DNA of 30,556 nucleotides, from assembly GCA_943325255.2 (NCBI GenBank), contig CALPOS020000002.1, forward strand, positions 1 through 30,556, written 5' to 3'. Shown in pieces: positions 7,311 to 16,040 of the stretch. The number at the start of each line of letters is the position of its first letter. Position 1 is the first letter of the stretch. The position numbers and the translations under genes were made by a program. Under the pieces are notes generated by a model. That model did not search any database and was not told the origin of the DNA. It saw only the letters and a list, made by a program, of their open reading frames with translations. This DNA comes from Sphingobacterium thalpophilum. Lineage in GTDB: Bacteria > Bacteroidota > Bacteroidia > Flavobacteriales > Flavobacteriaceae.

Positions 7311-8453
7311 ATGAAAAAAATAAGTTTCTTGCTATGCCTTATTAGCACACTATTCGTTTATTCACAAAAAATTACAGAAGAGGTTTTTTCTCCTAAATTA
7401 AATGAAAATAGAGAAATAACTATTGGACTACCTGCGTCCTATTTGACAAATACAGATAAGAAATACCCACTTTTGATTGTTCTTGATGGTGACTATTTAT
7501 TCGATCCGTTTCAAGGCGCTTTAAATTATGGTGCTTATTGGGACGATTTGCCAGAAGTAATCATTGTTGGAATAAGTCAAAACAAAAATAACGAACGAGA
7601 ATCCGACTGCGCTGTAGACGCTACTACAGGTTTGCCAGATGAAAAAGGAAATAAATTTTTTGAGTTTATCGGAATGGAGCTCGTTGCCTACATGGAAAAA
7701 AAATACCGAATTGCACCCTTTAAAATTATTGCAGGACATGACTTTACTGCTGGGTTTTTAAATTTCTTCTTATATAAAGAACGTCCGCTGTTCGATGCAT
7801 ACATTTCAATGAGTCCAGAATTACCTGTCGCGATGGAAAAAAACATTCCCGATCGTTTTGCAATTTTAGACCAATCACTATATTATTACCAGTCTACCGC
7901 AGATGGTGATGTCAAAAAAATGCAAACAAGAATTAAAGAATTAGATGCTGGATTAAAAACGGTGAACAAACCGACTTTTAACTACCGTTTCGACGAATTT
8001 AAGGGCGCCTCACATTACTCGCTAGTATTACACTCTATTCCAAATGCGTTGTATCAATTTTTTGCCGTTTATCAACCCATTTCAACCGCTGAATTCAGTG
8101 AGAAAATTGTAGTCTTACCCTCTGGTTATGTGGACTATCTCATCAATAAATACCAGGTTTTAGAAAAGTCATTGAACATAAAAATGCCAATCAGAATCAA
8201 TGATTTCAAAGCTATTGAAGCTGCAATACTAAAAAACAATGCGTTTGACGAATTCGATAAATTGTCAGATCTTTCAAAAAAACAATATCCAAAATCGATG
8301 CTAAGCGATTATCATAAAGCCATGTTTTACGAAAAAACAGGAGATCTTAAGAAAGCGGCAAAAACATATCAAAGCGCCTTTCAGAAAGAAGAAATTGGAG
8401 ACTTAACCAAAGACATGATGCTAGATAAAGCTGATGAATTAAAGAATCAGTAA
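7311..8453 (+). CDS. Secreted alpha/beta-hydrolase (esterase D/IroE-like) with Asp in place of the nucleophile Ser
   Basis: A 380-residue exported protein: signal peptide MKKISFLLCLISTLFVYSQ, then an esterase D/enterochelin-esterase-like alpha/beta-hydrolase fold. LLIVLDGDYLFDPFQGAL, VIIVGISQNKNNERESD and LVAYMEKKYRIAP are typical. The nucleophile elbow, normally GHSxGG, reads GHDFTAG (residues 142-148), with Asp144 where the catalytic Ser belongs. The catalytic-type His in GASHYSLV is kept. The last roughly 100 residues are helical and look TPR-like (YHKAMFYEKTGDLKKAAKTYQSAF). It may be a pseudo-esterase or an Asp-nucleophile enzyme. It follows the flippase-like gene after 46 bp and precedes radA by 5 bp, so it belongs to the same run of genes. 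Confidence 0.8.
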   Translation: MKKISFLLCLISTLFVYSQKITEEVFSPKLNENREITIGLPASYLTNTDKKYPLLIVLDGDYLFDPFQGALNYGAYWDDLPEVIIVGISQNKNNERESDCAVDATTGLPDEKGNKFFEFIGMELVAYMEKKYRIAPFKIIAGHDFTAGFLNFFLYKERPLFDAYISMSPELPVAMEKNIPDRFAILDQSLYYYQSTADGDVKKMQTRIKELDAGLKTVNKPTFNYRFDEFKGASHYSLVLHSIPNALYQFFAVYQPISTAEFSEKIVVLPSGYVDYLINKYQVLEKSLNIKMPIRINDFKAIEAAILKNNAFDEFDKLSDLSKKQYPKSMLSDYHKAMFYEKTGDLKKAAKTYQSAFQKEEIGDLTKDMMLDKADELKNQ

Positions 8454-8458
8454 TCAAC

Positions 8459-9820
8459 ATGGCTAAAGTGAAAACTTCTTTTTTTTGTCAAAATTGTGGC
8501 TCGCAATATTCCAAATGGCAAGGACAATGCAACGCTTGTAAAGAATGGAATACCATTGCAGAGGAAATAATCCAAAAAGAAGAAAAACCTGATTGGAAAT
8601 CGACCGCTGCAGCTGTAAAAAAAGTTTCCAAACCACTCAAAATTAAAGAAATTGATTCCACTCAAGAAGTTCGCATGAACACCCTTGACGGCGAATTGAA
8701 TCGTGTGCTAGGCGGTGGCATTGTGCCTGGTTCGTTAATCCTTCTTGGTGGTGAACCCGGTATAGGAAAAAGCACTTTACTACTTCAGATATCCCTAAAA
8801 TTACCATACAAAACTTTATATGTTTCTGGTGAAGAAAGTCAAAAGCAAATTAAAATGCGTGCGGAACGAATCACGCCAAACGGTGATAATTGTTATATTC
8901 TCACCGAAACAAAAACACAAAATATTTTTCGACAAATTGAAGAAATTGAACCCGAAATCGTCATCATCGATTCCATTCAAACTTTACACACTGAATATAT
9001 TGAGGCGTCCCCAGGAAGTATTTCTCAAATCAGAGAAACCACTGCAGAACTAATCAAATTTGCAAAAGAAACCAATATTCCAGTAATCCTAATTGGCCAC
9101 ATCACTAAAGATGGCACCATTGCGGGACCAAAAATCCTAGAGCATATGGTCGATACAGTGCTACAATTTGAAGGTGATCGAAATCATGTGTACCGTATTC
9201 TTCGAGCGCTTAAAAATCGATTTGGTTCCACTTCTGAACTGGGAATCTATGAAATGTTGGGAAGCGGTTTGCGTGAAGTGTCAAACCCTTCAGAAATATT
9301 AATTTCTCATAAAGACATTACACTATCAGGCACCGCCATCGCTGGAACTCTTGAAGGAATGCGTCCACTCATGATAGAAATTCAAGCCTTGGTAAGCACC
9401 GCTGTTTATGGAACTCCTCAGCGAAGCACCACTGGCTACAATGCAAAACGACTCAACATGATTCTTGCTGTTTTAGAAAAACGAGCTGGATTCCGATTGG
9501 GAACTAAAGATGTTTTCTTAAATATTACCGGAGGAATTTCTATTGATGATCCCGCTATTGATCTCGCTGTTGTTGCGGCAATCCTATCGTCAAATGAAGA
9601 CATTCCGATTGGCGAAGGTTTTTGTTTTGCTGGAGAAGTCGGGCTTTCTGGAGAAATTCGACCTGTTAATAGAGTTGATCAACGGATTCAAGAAGCTGAA
9701 AAGTTAGGCTTCTCCACCATTTTTGTTTCCAAGTACAATAAGATTTCTCTAAAAAATACGTTGATTCAAATCCGACTAGTATCAAAAATCGAAGATATTG
9801 CCAGTGAATTATTCGGTTAA
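8459..9820 (+). CDS. radA: DNA repair protein RadA
   Basis: RecA-like ATPase that drives branch migration in recombinational repair. At 453 residues it has the family's full length. The domains in order are: an N-terminal C4 zinc finger (Cys10, Cys13, Cys24, Cys27); a RecA-type ATPase with Walker A GGEPGIGKST (Lys104) and Walker B VIIDSIQT; the RadA-specific KNRFGS motif (residues 252-257); and a C-terminal Lon-protease-like domain (about 280-453, including GFCFAGEVGLSGEIRPV). The Lon-like domain lacks protease function in this family. The start at 8459 is 5 bp after the esterase gene and gives the expected MAKVKTSFFCQNCG opening. Confidence 0.97.
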   Translation: MAKVKTSFFCQNCGSQYSKWQGQCNACKEWNTIAEEIIQKEEKPDWKSTAAAVKKVSKPLKIKEIDSTQEVRMNTLDGELNRVLGGGIVPGSLILLGGEPGIGKSTLLLQISLKLPYKTLYVSGEESQKQIKMRAERITPNGDNCYILTETKTQNIFRQIEEIEPEIVIIDSIQTLHTEYIEASPGSISQIRETTAELIKFAKETNIPVILIGHITKDGTIAGPKILEHMVDTVLQFEGDRNHVYRILRALKNRFGSTSELGIYEMLGSGLREVSNPSEILISHKDITLSGTAIAGTLEGMRPLMIEIQALVSTAVYGTPQRSTTGYNAKRLNMILAVLEKRAGFRLGTKDVFLNITGGISIDDPAIDLAVVAAILSSNEDIPIGEGFCFAGEVGLSGEIRPVNRVDQRIQEAEKLGFSTIFVSKYNKISLKNTLIQIRLVSKIEDIASELFG

Positions 9821-9841
9821 GAATACATTAGACTCCCAAAA

Positions 9842-11794
9842 ATGAGAACTAGAAATCAAAAAATAGTGTTAAGCGCAAAAATTCTAAGTGCTGTTTTTGT
9901 AGTGCTTTTTACCGTAATGATTATTTTTCGGGATGCCTTACTCCAAAAAGCAATTTCAGTTATTACCAATAAATTAGATCGGGAATACGATAGTTCTTTT
10001 TCTATTAAAAAAGCAGAATTTAAAGGACTGACAGCGGTCGAAATTGAAGATATCATCCTTGTTCCACACCAGAAAGATACGCTATTCCGAATTCAAAACA
10101 TTAAAACAAAGGTGAGTTTTTGGCCGTTGCTTACGGGAACCATTCGTTTAGAAAGTCTAAAAATTGACAACGGCTTTGTTCAATTGGTAAAGGCTGATTA
10201 CGGCCGCAATTTTGATGCCTTTCTACGTAAAAAAGACACGGTTGATACCGACGACAAACCCAACTACGCAAAATTGGTCTATCGAATCTTAAATCGAGGA
10301 TTAAACCTGGTACCTACCGACATGCATCTCAACAATCTGAAGTTGCGGTTGAACGATATGGGTAAAAAAGCCACAATGCATTTAAATAAGTTGGTCTTAG
10401 AAGACAAACAAATGGAGTCTTCAATTGTAGTTCAAACCAACACTTTTACCCAAAGATGGAAAGTTAAAGGATTTGCCGATCCAAGAAACAAGCAAACAGA
10501 CCTTCGTTTCTTTAATATTGACACTGGCAAAATAAAAGTTCCCTATTTTGACGAACGTTATGGCATCAAATCGAGTTTCGATTCTATCCGACTTAATGTT
10601 TCAAATATCGATATGGATGGCGACGAATTACATATCGATGGATTTACTTCCATTTCAAATTTTACTATCAACCATCCGAAAATCGCAAGTAAAGATGTGG
10701 TCATTCAGAAAGCTCGGTTTGATTACAACTTCCTTTTTGGGGAGAATTTTGTGGCGATAGATAGTAGTTCGACTATTCAACTCAATCAAATAAAATGTCA
10801 TCCGTTTGTTTCTTACAACAACGAAAAGGACAGGATTTATACCCTAAAAGTGGATATTCCAAAAATGAAAGCGCAGCACTATATTAACTCTTTGCCTGCA
10901 GGTTTGTTTACGCACTTTGTCGGGATGGAAGCAACAGGAAATTTCGACTATCATCTAAATCTCATATTCAATAAAGACAAACCAAACTCCGTTGTTTTTG
11001 ATAGCAACCTTTATAAGGAGAATCTTATCATTACTAAATATGGCGAGGCAAACCTTAATAAACTAAACGGGGAATTTACCTATCGCGCTATAATCAATAA
11101 CACGCCTCAGCGGGGAATTTTGGTGGGTGTCAACAATCCGAAATATACGCCGTTAAATCAGATTTCTCCTTATCTGCAAAAATGTGTATTGACCACTGAA
11201 GATCCTTCTTTCTTTTCCCACCGTGGATTTATTAAAGAAGCTTTCAAACAATCGATTGTAAAAAATATTAAGACGCGAAAATTCTCCCGCGGTGGCAGTA
11301 CCATTAGTATGCAACTTATCAAAAATGCATTTCTGACTCGTGAAAAGACCTTATCAAGAAAACTGGAAGAAATACTATTAGTTTATATTCTCGAAAACAA
11401 CCGAATTGTGAGCAAAGAACGAATGCTCGAAGTTTACTTTAACATCATAGAATGGGGACCAAATGTATACGGAATTGGCGAAGCAGCTGAGTTTTATTTC
11501 CAAAAAACGCCATCGGAACTCACCTTAAACGAATGTCTGTATTTGGCGAATATCATTCCGAGTCCAAAGAAATTTATGTATCAATTTAATACCGAAGGAA
11601 ATCTAAAGCCTTTTGCTAATTCGCGTGACAAGCAACTTAAAAACATCATGATGCGCAGGGGTTTGATTACGACTGAAGACACGATTAATCAACTTCCGAT
11701 ACATATTTCCGGAAATGCGCGGTCGTTTATCAAAATTGTTGAAGAAAATCCAGCGGCAATAGACTCTACCAGCATTGAAGAATTTGAATTCTAA
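9842..11794 (+). CDS. AsmA-like domain fused to GT51 peptidoglycan transglycosylase
   Basis: A 650-residue inner-membrane protein. One N-terminal membrane anchor (about residues 8-32) is followed by a long beta-rich periplasmic region. That region begins like AsmA/TamB-type proteins (KLDREYDSSFSIKKAEFKGL, then IENIKTKVSFWPLLTGTIRL-like text). From about residue 425 it is a GT51 glycosyltransferase, the lipid II polymerase domain of MtgA and class A PBPs. The catalytic Glu453 sits in TTEDPSFFSHRG, with RGGSTISMQLIKN, KLEEILLVYILE and NIIEWGPNVYGIGEAA following. There is no transpeptidase domain, so it would polymerise glycan strands without cross-linking. It begins 21 bp after radA. Annotation pipelines would probably call it a biosynthetic peptidoglycan transglycosylase and miss the N-terminal part. 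Confidence 0.88.
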   Translation: MRTRNQKIVLSAKILSAVFVVLFTVMIIFRDALLQKAISVITNKLDREYDSSFSIKKAEFKGLTAVEIEDIILVPHQKDTLFRIQNIKTKVSFWPLLTGTIRLESLKIDNGFVQLVKADYGRNFDAFLRKKDTVDTDDKPNYAKLVYRILNRGLNLVPTDMHLNNLKLRLNDMGKKATMHLNKLVLEDKQMESSIVVQTNTFTQRWKVKGFADPRNKQTDLRFFNIDTGKIKVPYFDERYGIKSSFDSIRLNVSNIDMDGDELHIDGFTSISNFTINHPKIASKDVVIQKARFDYNFLFGENFVAIDSSSTIQLNQIKCHPFVSYNNEKDRIYTLKVDIPKMKAQHYINSLPAGLFTHFVGMEATGNFDYHLNLIFNKDKPNSVVFDSNLYKENLIITKYGEANLNKLNGEFTYRAIINNTPQRGILVGVNNPKYTPLNQISPYLQKCVLTTEDPSFFSHRGFIKEAFKQSIVKNIKTRKFSRGGSTISMQLIKNAFLTREKTLSRKLEEILLVYILENNRIVSKERMLEVYFNIIEWGPNVYGIGEAAEFYFQKTPSELTLNECLYLANIIPSPKKFMYQFNTEGNLKPFANSRDKQLKNIMMRRGLITTEDTINQLPIHISGNARSFIKIVEENPAAIDSTSIEEFEF

Positions 11795-11893
11795 GATACT
11801 CTATTCGAAAAAAATTAGTACTTTTCTTTGTTGCTATTGCAACAGAAATTGGCAATTATCAGCATTATTTTTTTAACATTCAAAATCGATATT

Positions 11894-13507
11894 ATGAAAC
11901 ATCTGATTCTAATTGGTTTTCTGTTTTTTACTGGTTTTTTGCTTGCGCAAAAGCCGATTTTCACAACGGCAAAAGTCAAAGCAGCGACGGTCTATTTTAA
12001 TTCAGTTGAATTGGCACAAACTACCACCGCAACTCTTCCGAAAGGCACCAGTGAAATTGTGGTAAAAAATGTCGCTGATTATTTGAATGAAAACACCTTG
12101 CAAATTGGAGCGCCATCTACTGTTACGGTTCTTTCTGTTCAGTTTACCAACAACTACATTTCTGAATATGAAATTGATGAGAAATCGCCATTGATAAAAA
12201 CTGTTCGAGACAGTATTCGATTGGTCGAAAAAGAAATTCAAAAAATTAATAATGCCAAAGAAACGGAGTTAAAAACCATCGAATTGTTAGATAAAAATCA
12301 GCAAGTTTCTGGTTTAAATTCAGGTTTGAATGTCGCTGAATTAATGAAAATGATGGCGTTTTATAAAGCCAAAAGAAGCGAAAGTCGCAATGCGATTGAT
12401 GGTCTGGAAGATCGCAGAATCAAATTGAATGAAGCGCTTTTACGACTGAAAAGCAAATTAGAAATCAATACCAAAAAAGAGGAAAAAACCTCACAAGGAA
12501 AATTGGTTATCCAAGTGATGAATGATGTTGCGGGCATTGTAGATTTTGACATCAATTATATCAGCAATAGTGCTTCGTGGTCGCCATTTTATGATTTAAG
12601 AGCAGACAATATTACTGCGCCTATCAATATGATGTATAAAGCGCAAGTGGTTCAAAACACTGGGATTGATTGGAAAAAAGTGAAACTTACTTTGTCTAGT
12701 GGCAATCCAAATCAAAACAATCAAGCGCCCATTTTGAATGCTTGGTGGTTGCAATATAATATGCCTTATGCGGAGGCAGACAATGAATATCAAAGAAATA
12801 GTCTCCAAGAAGTTGTTGTTACAGCAGATGGGATTCGAAAAGAAAAAAAACAGCTAGGCTATGCAGCGGCCGCCATCAATGCTAATGTTGTGGAAAACCA
12901 ACTCAACATTTCTTTTGATATCGACATTCCTTATGATATTTTGTCTAACGGAAAATCGCATAGTGTGGCTCTAAAAGAATTACAATTACCATCTATTTAT
13001 AGATACTATGCAGCACCTCGGGTCGAAAAGGAAGCATTTTTGCTGGCTGAAATTAGCGACTATTCGAAGTACAACTTATTGCCTGGTGAAGCCAATATTA
13101 TTTTTGAAGGATTGTATGTAGGAAAGACTTATATCAACGCCAATCAAACTTCAGACACCTTGAATTTAAGCATGGGAAGAGATAAAAAAATCTCCATAAA
13201 AAGAGAAAAAGTAGTCGATAAATCAGGAACAAAATTCTTGTCATCTAAGAAAGAACAAACTTTTACTTACGATATTACACTTCGAAATAACAAAAAAGAA
13301 GCAGTACAACTTTTATTGAAAGATCAATATCCATTGAGTCCAGATAAAGAAATTGAAGTGACTTTAGTCGAAAGTGACAATGCAAAAGTAAATGTAGAAA
13401 CCGGCATACTCACTTGGGATTTGAATTTAAAACCCAATGAAACCAAAAAAATTCGACTCAGTTATAAAGTAAAATATCCCAAAGATAAAAGCATTGGAAA
13501 TTTGTAA
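11894..13507 (+). CDS. Mucoidy inhibitor MuiA family / DUF4139 domain protein
   Basis: I place the start at ATG 11894, because it gives a clean signal peptide (MKHLILIGFLFFTGFLLAQ); an in-frame upstream TTG at 11828 adds a 22-residue tail with no such logic. The product is 537 residues. A DUF4140-type N-terminus (AATVYFNSVELAQTTTATLPKGTSEIVV) is followed by a coiled coil (about 95-190), then a DUF4139 beta-sandwich (ISNSASWSPFYDLRADN, KLTLSSGNPNQ, and the final LTWDLNLKPNETKKIRLSYKVKYPKD). Between residues 304 and 323 there is a run (LQEVVVTADGIRKEKKQLGY) that looks like the plug start of SusC receptors. The family's biochemical role is unknown; MuiA is named for suppressing mucoidy. It is probably periplasmic or surface-located. 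Confidence 0.85.
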   Translation: MKHLILIGFLFFTGFLLAQKPIFTTAKVKAATVYFNSVELAQTTTATLPKGTSEIVVKNVADYLNENTLQIGAPSTVTVLSVQFTNNYISEYEIDEKSPLIKTVRDSIRLVEKEIQKINNAKETELKTIELLDKNQQVSGLNSGLNVAELMKMMAFYKAKRSESRNAIDGLEDRRIKLNEALLRLKSKLEINTKKEEKTSQGKLVIQVMNDVAGIVDFDINYISNSASWSPFYDLRADNITAPINMMYKAQVVQNTGIDWKKVKLTLSSGNPNQNNQAPILNAWWLQYNMPYAEADNEYQRNSLQEVVVTADGIRKEKKQLGYAAAAINANVVENQLNISFDIDIPYDILSNGKSHSVALKELQLPSIYRYYAAPRVEKEAFLLAEISDYSKYNLLPGEANIIFEGLYVGKTYINANQTSDTLNLSMGRDKKISIKREKVVDKSGTKFLSSKKEQTFTYDITLRNNKKEAVQLLLKDQYPLSPDKEIEVTLVESDNAKVNVETGILTWDLNLKPNETKKIRLSYKVKYPKDKSIGNL

Positions 13508-13572
13508 TCCCATCTTTGCGTTTTTGAATAAGTAATTAACAATTATAAAGTTAGGTTTTCAAATCATTTATT

Positions 13573-13580
13573 TATATTTA
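13573..13580 (+). promoter_or_regulatory. Possible -7 box for the sugar dehydrogenase gene
   Basis: TATATTTA differs from TAnnTTTG by one base and lies 25 bp before the ATG at 13606, the same distance as the better boxes elsewhere in the window. No -33 element is evident. Confidence 0.35.
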
Positions 13581-13605
13581 CGGTCAAAACAAAAAAATAA
13601 ATGCT

Positions 13606-14970
13606 ATGAAACAAATTATTACTTTTTTAATTGTGCTTTTGAGTTCATTTTCGTACGCTCAAAACATCAATATTACCTCCTTTGCAAACGGATTTAGTAG
13701 TATTACAGCTATTGAACATCCGGTCGATGATGCTCGATTATTCGTCTTACAGCAAAGTGGCGCCATTAAGATTTTAAACCCCAATGGCAACGTAAACGCC
13801 ACTAACTTTCTCACCCTAACTTCCGCAACGATTACGTCAGGCGGAGAACGAGGATTGTTGGGTTTAGCATTTCATCCTAATTATGCGACGAACGGATATT
13901 TCTACATCAATTACACTAACACTGCTGGAAATACTGTGATTGCCCGATATTCGGTGTCGGCAAATCCTAATGTGGCAGATGCTTCTAGCGCAACAATCTT
14001 ATTAACGGTAACACAACCTTTCTCCAACCATAACGGCGGAAGTTTGAGATTTGGTCCTGACGGTTATCTTTATATCGGAATGGGTGATGGAGGAAGTGGC
14101 GGTGATCCTGGAAACAGAGCGCAGAACATTAATGATAATTTAGGAAAAATGCTTCGAATCGATGTTGATTCTGCTTCACCTTACGGAATTCCAGCGGACA
14201 ATCCTTATGTTGGCGTGGCAGGAAATGATGAAATTTGGGCGATTGGATTGAGAAATCCATGGAAATTCAATTTCGACCGTTTGAATGGTGATTTATGGAT
14301 TGCAGATGTTGGTCAAAATCAAGCGGAAGAAATCAATAGAACTGCGGCACCACTTCCGACGGGATTAAACTACGGTTGGAAATGTTATGAAGGAAATAAT
14401 GTTTACTCTACATGTTCAGGTTCATTAGTATTTACATTTCCGGTAGCAGCATATCCTCATGGTGGTTCAGACCCATGTAATTCGATTACAGGTGGATATG
14501 TTTATCGAGGAACTCAATTTCCAAATTTGTATGGTAAATATGTATTTGCTGAATATTGCACTGATAAAATTGGTTACACTGATACAAGTGGGACGATTGT
14601 TTGGTCGAATGCTTTTTCAAATTTAGGTCCAACAACATTTGGAGAGGATATTAATGGAGAGCTATATGTTGCAGGAGGAAATACCGTTTATAAAATTGTA
14701 GACACTTCACTAGCGACCAACAGCTTTGATAAAGATACTTTTGAGTTGTATCCAAATCCAGCGCAAAATGAAGTATCCTTAAAAACAAAGGGATTGCAAT
14801 TTCCTGCAACTTTGACTGTAGTGGATATGAGCGGAAAAACAATAATGACGCAAGGTATAAACGCTGAGACCAACACCGTTTCGATTGCAAGTTTGCAAAC
14901 GGGATTATATATTGTTTCAATCAAAGACCAAGCTGGGTTAAGTATTAGTTCGAAGTTGACGGTAAAATAA
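13606..14970 (+). CDS. Secreted PQQ-dependent sugar dehydrogenase (GSDH family) with T9SS sorting domain
   Basis: A 454-residue secreted protein. After the signal peptide MKQIITFLIVLLSSFSYAQ comes a six-bladed beta-propeller of the glucose/sorbosone dehydrogenase family (about residues 22-365). It shows GGERGLLGLAFHPNY, NHNGGSLRFGPDGYLYIGMG, GGSGGDPGNRAQN and EIWAIGLRNPWKFNFDR; the His in NHNGG is the type of residue that serves as catalytic base. The last 75 residues are a type A T9SS C-terminal domain (FELYPNPAQNEVSL to SISSKLTVK), so the protein is exported across the outer membrane and may be cell-attached. Likely activity is oxidation of an aldose using PQQ, but the natural substrate and the origin of PQQ are unknown, since many Bacteroidota lack PQQ synthesis. 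A strong inverted repeat follows at 14977. Confidence 0.9.
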   Translation: MKQIITFLIVLLSSFSYAQNINITSFANGFSSITAIEHPVDDARLFVLQQSGAIKILNPNGNVNATNFLTLTSATITSGGERGLLGLAFHPNYATNGYFYINYTNTAGNTVIARYSVSANPNVADASSATILLTVTQPFSNHNGGSLRFGPDGYLYIGMGDGGSGGDPGNRAQNINDNLGKMLRIDVDSASPYGIPADNPYVGVAGNDEIWAIGLRNPWKFNFDRLNGDLWIADVGQNQAEEINRTAAPLPTGLNYGWKCYEGNNVYSTCSGSLVFTFPVAAYPHGGSDPCNSITGGYVYRGTQFPNLYGKYVFAEYCTDKIGYTDTSGTIVWSNAFSNLGPTTFGEDINGELYVAGGNTVYKIVDTSLATNSFDKDTFELYPNPAQNEVSLKTKGLQFPATLTVVDMSGKTIMTQGINAETNTVSIASLQTGLYIVSIKDQAGLSISSKLTVK

Positions 14971-14976
14971 AAGGTT

Positions 14977-15039
14977 TGCCACAAAGGCACGAAGCCACAA
15001 AGGATTTATCTTTCTTTGTGGCTTCGTGCCTTTGTGGCA
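14977..15039. terminator. Perfect 26-bp inverted repeat, likely bidirectional terminator made of octamer repeats
   Basis: The arms 14977-15002 and 15014-15039 are perfect reverse complements around an 11-base loop, and T6 follows on the plus side. It lies between the convergent sugar dehydrogenase and ompA genes, and its T run overlaps the ompA stop. Each arm holds three tandem octamers (CCACAAAG, GCACGAAG, CCACAAAG), the same pattern as the single triplet at 22950. Confidence 0.8.
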
Positions 15040-15043
15040 TTTT

Positions 15044-16003
15044 TTACAACTGGTTCAACATCTTAGAAATCTCATCCAACTTTGGCGTCAAAATGATTTC
15101 TATTCTTCTGTTTTTGGCCTTGCCATCTACTGAGGAATTGCTTGCTACTGGCGCGTATTCACTTCTTCCTGCTGCAGTCAAATTCTGTTGATTGATGCCT
15201 TTGTTTTCTCCGAGAATATTGACAATTACCGTGGCTCTTTTGGTGGATAGATCCCAGTTATCTGCTATGGGTCCAGAACCATTAAATTCGTCATCGTCAG
15301 TGTGCCCCTCAATCAAAACAGCAATATCTGGATTGGCTGCCAAAACTTTTCCGACTTCTACTACCGCGCGTCTTCCTTCCGCACCTACTGCCCAACTTCC
15401 GGAGCTAAACAATAGTTTGTTTTCCATAGAAACATAGACTTTCCCGTTTTTTTGTTGCACTGTTAGTCCTTTTCCTTCAAAGCCATTCAGCGCGCTAGAC
15501 AATGTTTCTTTCAGCTTTCTCATGTTGGCATCTTTGGCTGCCATTAGGCTTTCTAACTCGGCCAATCTTTCTGAACTTTTCTGGAGATCATTCTTTACTT
15601 TGTTCAACCGATTTTGTTCTGCGGTCAATGCTTGTTCTTTGTCATCAAGCTGTGCCAAAAGCGCTCTGTTTTTATCCATATTGGCTTGCAATGCGTCGTT
15701 GCTATTTTTCTCTAACGCAGCATATGAAGCTTGCATGGCTTTGTAGTTATTGTTTGCGGCATTGTAATCGGCCAGATTCTTATCGCGTTCTAACCGCGTA
15801 TCATTGAGCTCACTTTTGATGGCTTCATAGGCCATTTCCATATCTGCTTTCGATTTGATGCAGTCATCAGTCTCGTCTTGAATGCGGCGATTTTCTTTTT
15901 TGAGATCAGCGTATTTGTTTTCGAGATCTTGATAGACTTTCTTGGTGACGCAAGAGGATGTTATTAGTAGTAAACTGAGTAAAAATGCTGAAGTATATTT
16001 CAT
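15044..16003 (-). CDS. OmpA family peptidoglycan-binding lipoprotein
   Basis: A 319-residue outer-membrane-anchored lipoprotein. The lipobox ends at Cys18 (LLLITSSC). Residues about 22-165 are a long heptad-rich coiled coil (LENKYADLKKENRRIQDETD onward). The C-terminal OmpA domain (about 190-310) holds the peptidoglycan-contact motifs VLIEGHTDDDEF, NWDLSTKRATVIVNIL and GRSEYAPVASN...KNRRIEI. It probably ties the outer membrane to the cell wall, with the coiled coil as a spacer. It is related to the OmpA/MotB C-terminal fold but has no beta-barrel or motor part. It is transcribed in the same direction as xth upstream, but a roughly 150-bp repeat separates them, so it may have its own promoter; no good -7 box is seen directly upstream. 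Confidence 0.93.
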   Translation of the reverse strand: MKYTSAFLLSLLLITSSCVTKKVYQDLENKYADLKKENRRIQDETDDCIKSKADMEMAYEAIKSELNDTRLERDKNLADYNAANNNYKAMQASYAALEKNSNDALQANMDKNRALLAQLDDKEQALTAEQNRLNKVKNDLQKSSERLAELESLMAAKDANMRKLKETLSSALNGFEGKGLTVQQKNGKVYVSMENKLLFSSGSWAVGAEGRRAVVEVGKVLAANPDIAVLIEGHTDDDEFNGSGPIADNWDLSTKRATVIVNILGENKGINQQNLTAAGRSEYAPVASNSSVDGKAKNRRIEIILTPKLDEISKMLNQL

Positions 16004-16040
16004 ATTTGTATTTATTTTATTATTTGTAACGTGACGAAAA

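Noticed and set aside
11828..11893. Upstream in-frame TTG start for the DUF4139 protein
   Set aside because: It adds 22 residues before a perfect signal peptide that begins at ATG 11894; the added stretch would spoil the export signal.
14977..15039. Possible CRISPR fragment, because of regular short repeats
   Set aside because: The octamers are contiguous with no spacers, form one inverted pair and there are no cas genes.
15192..15807. Several open frames on the plus strand
   Set aside because: They lie antisense to the coiled coil and OmpA domain of the minus-strand ompA gene and show no protein-like motifs.
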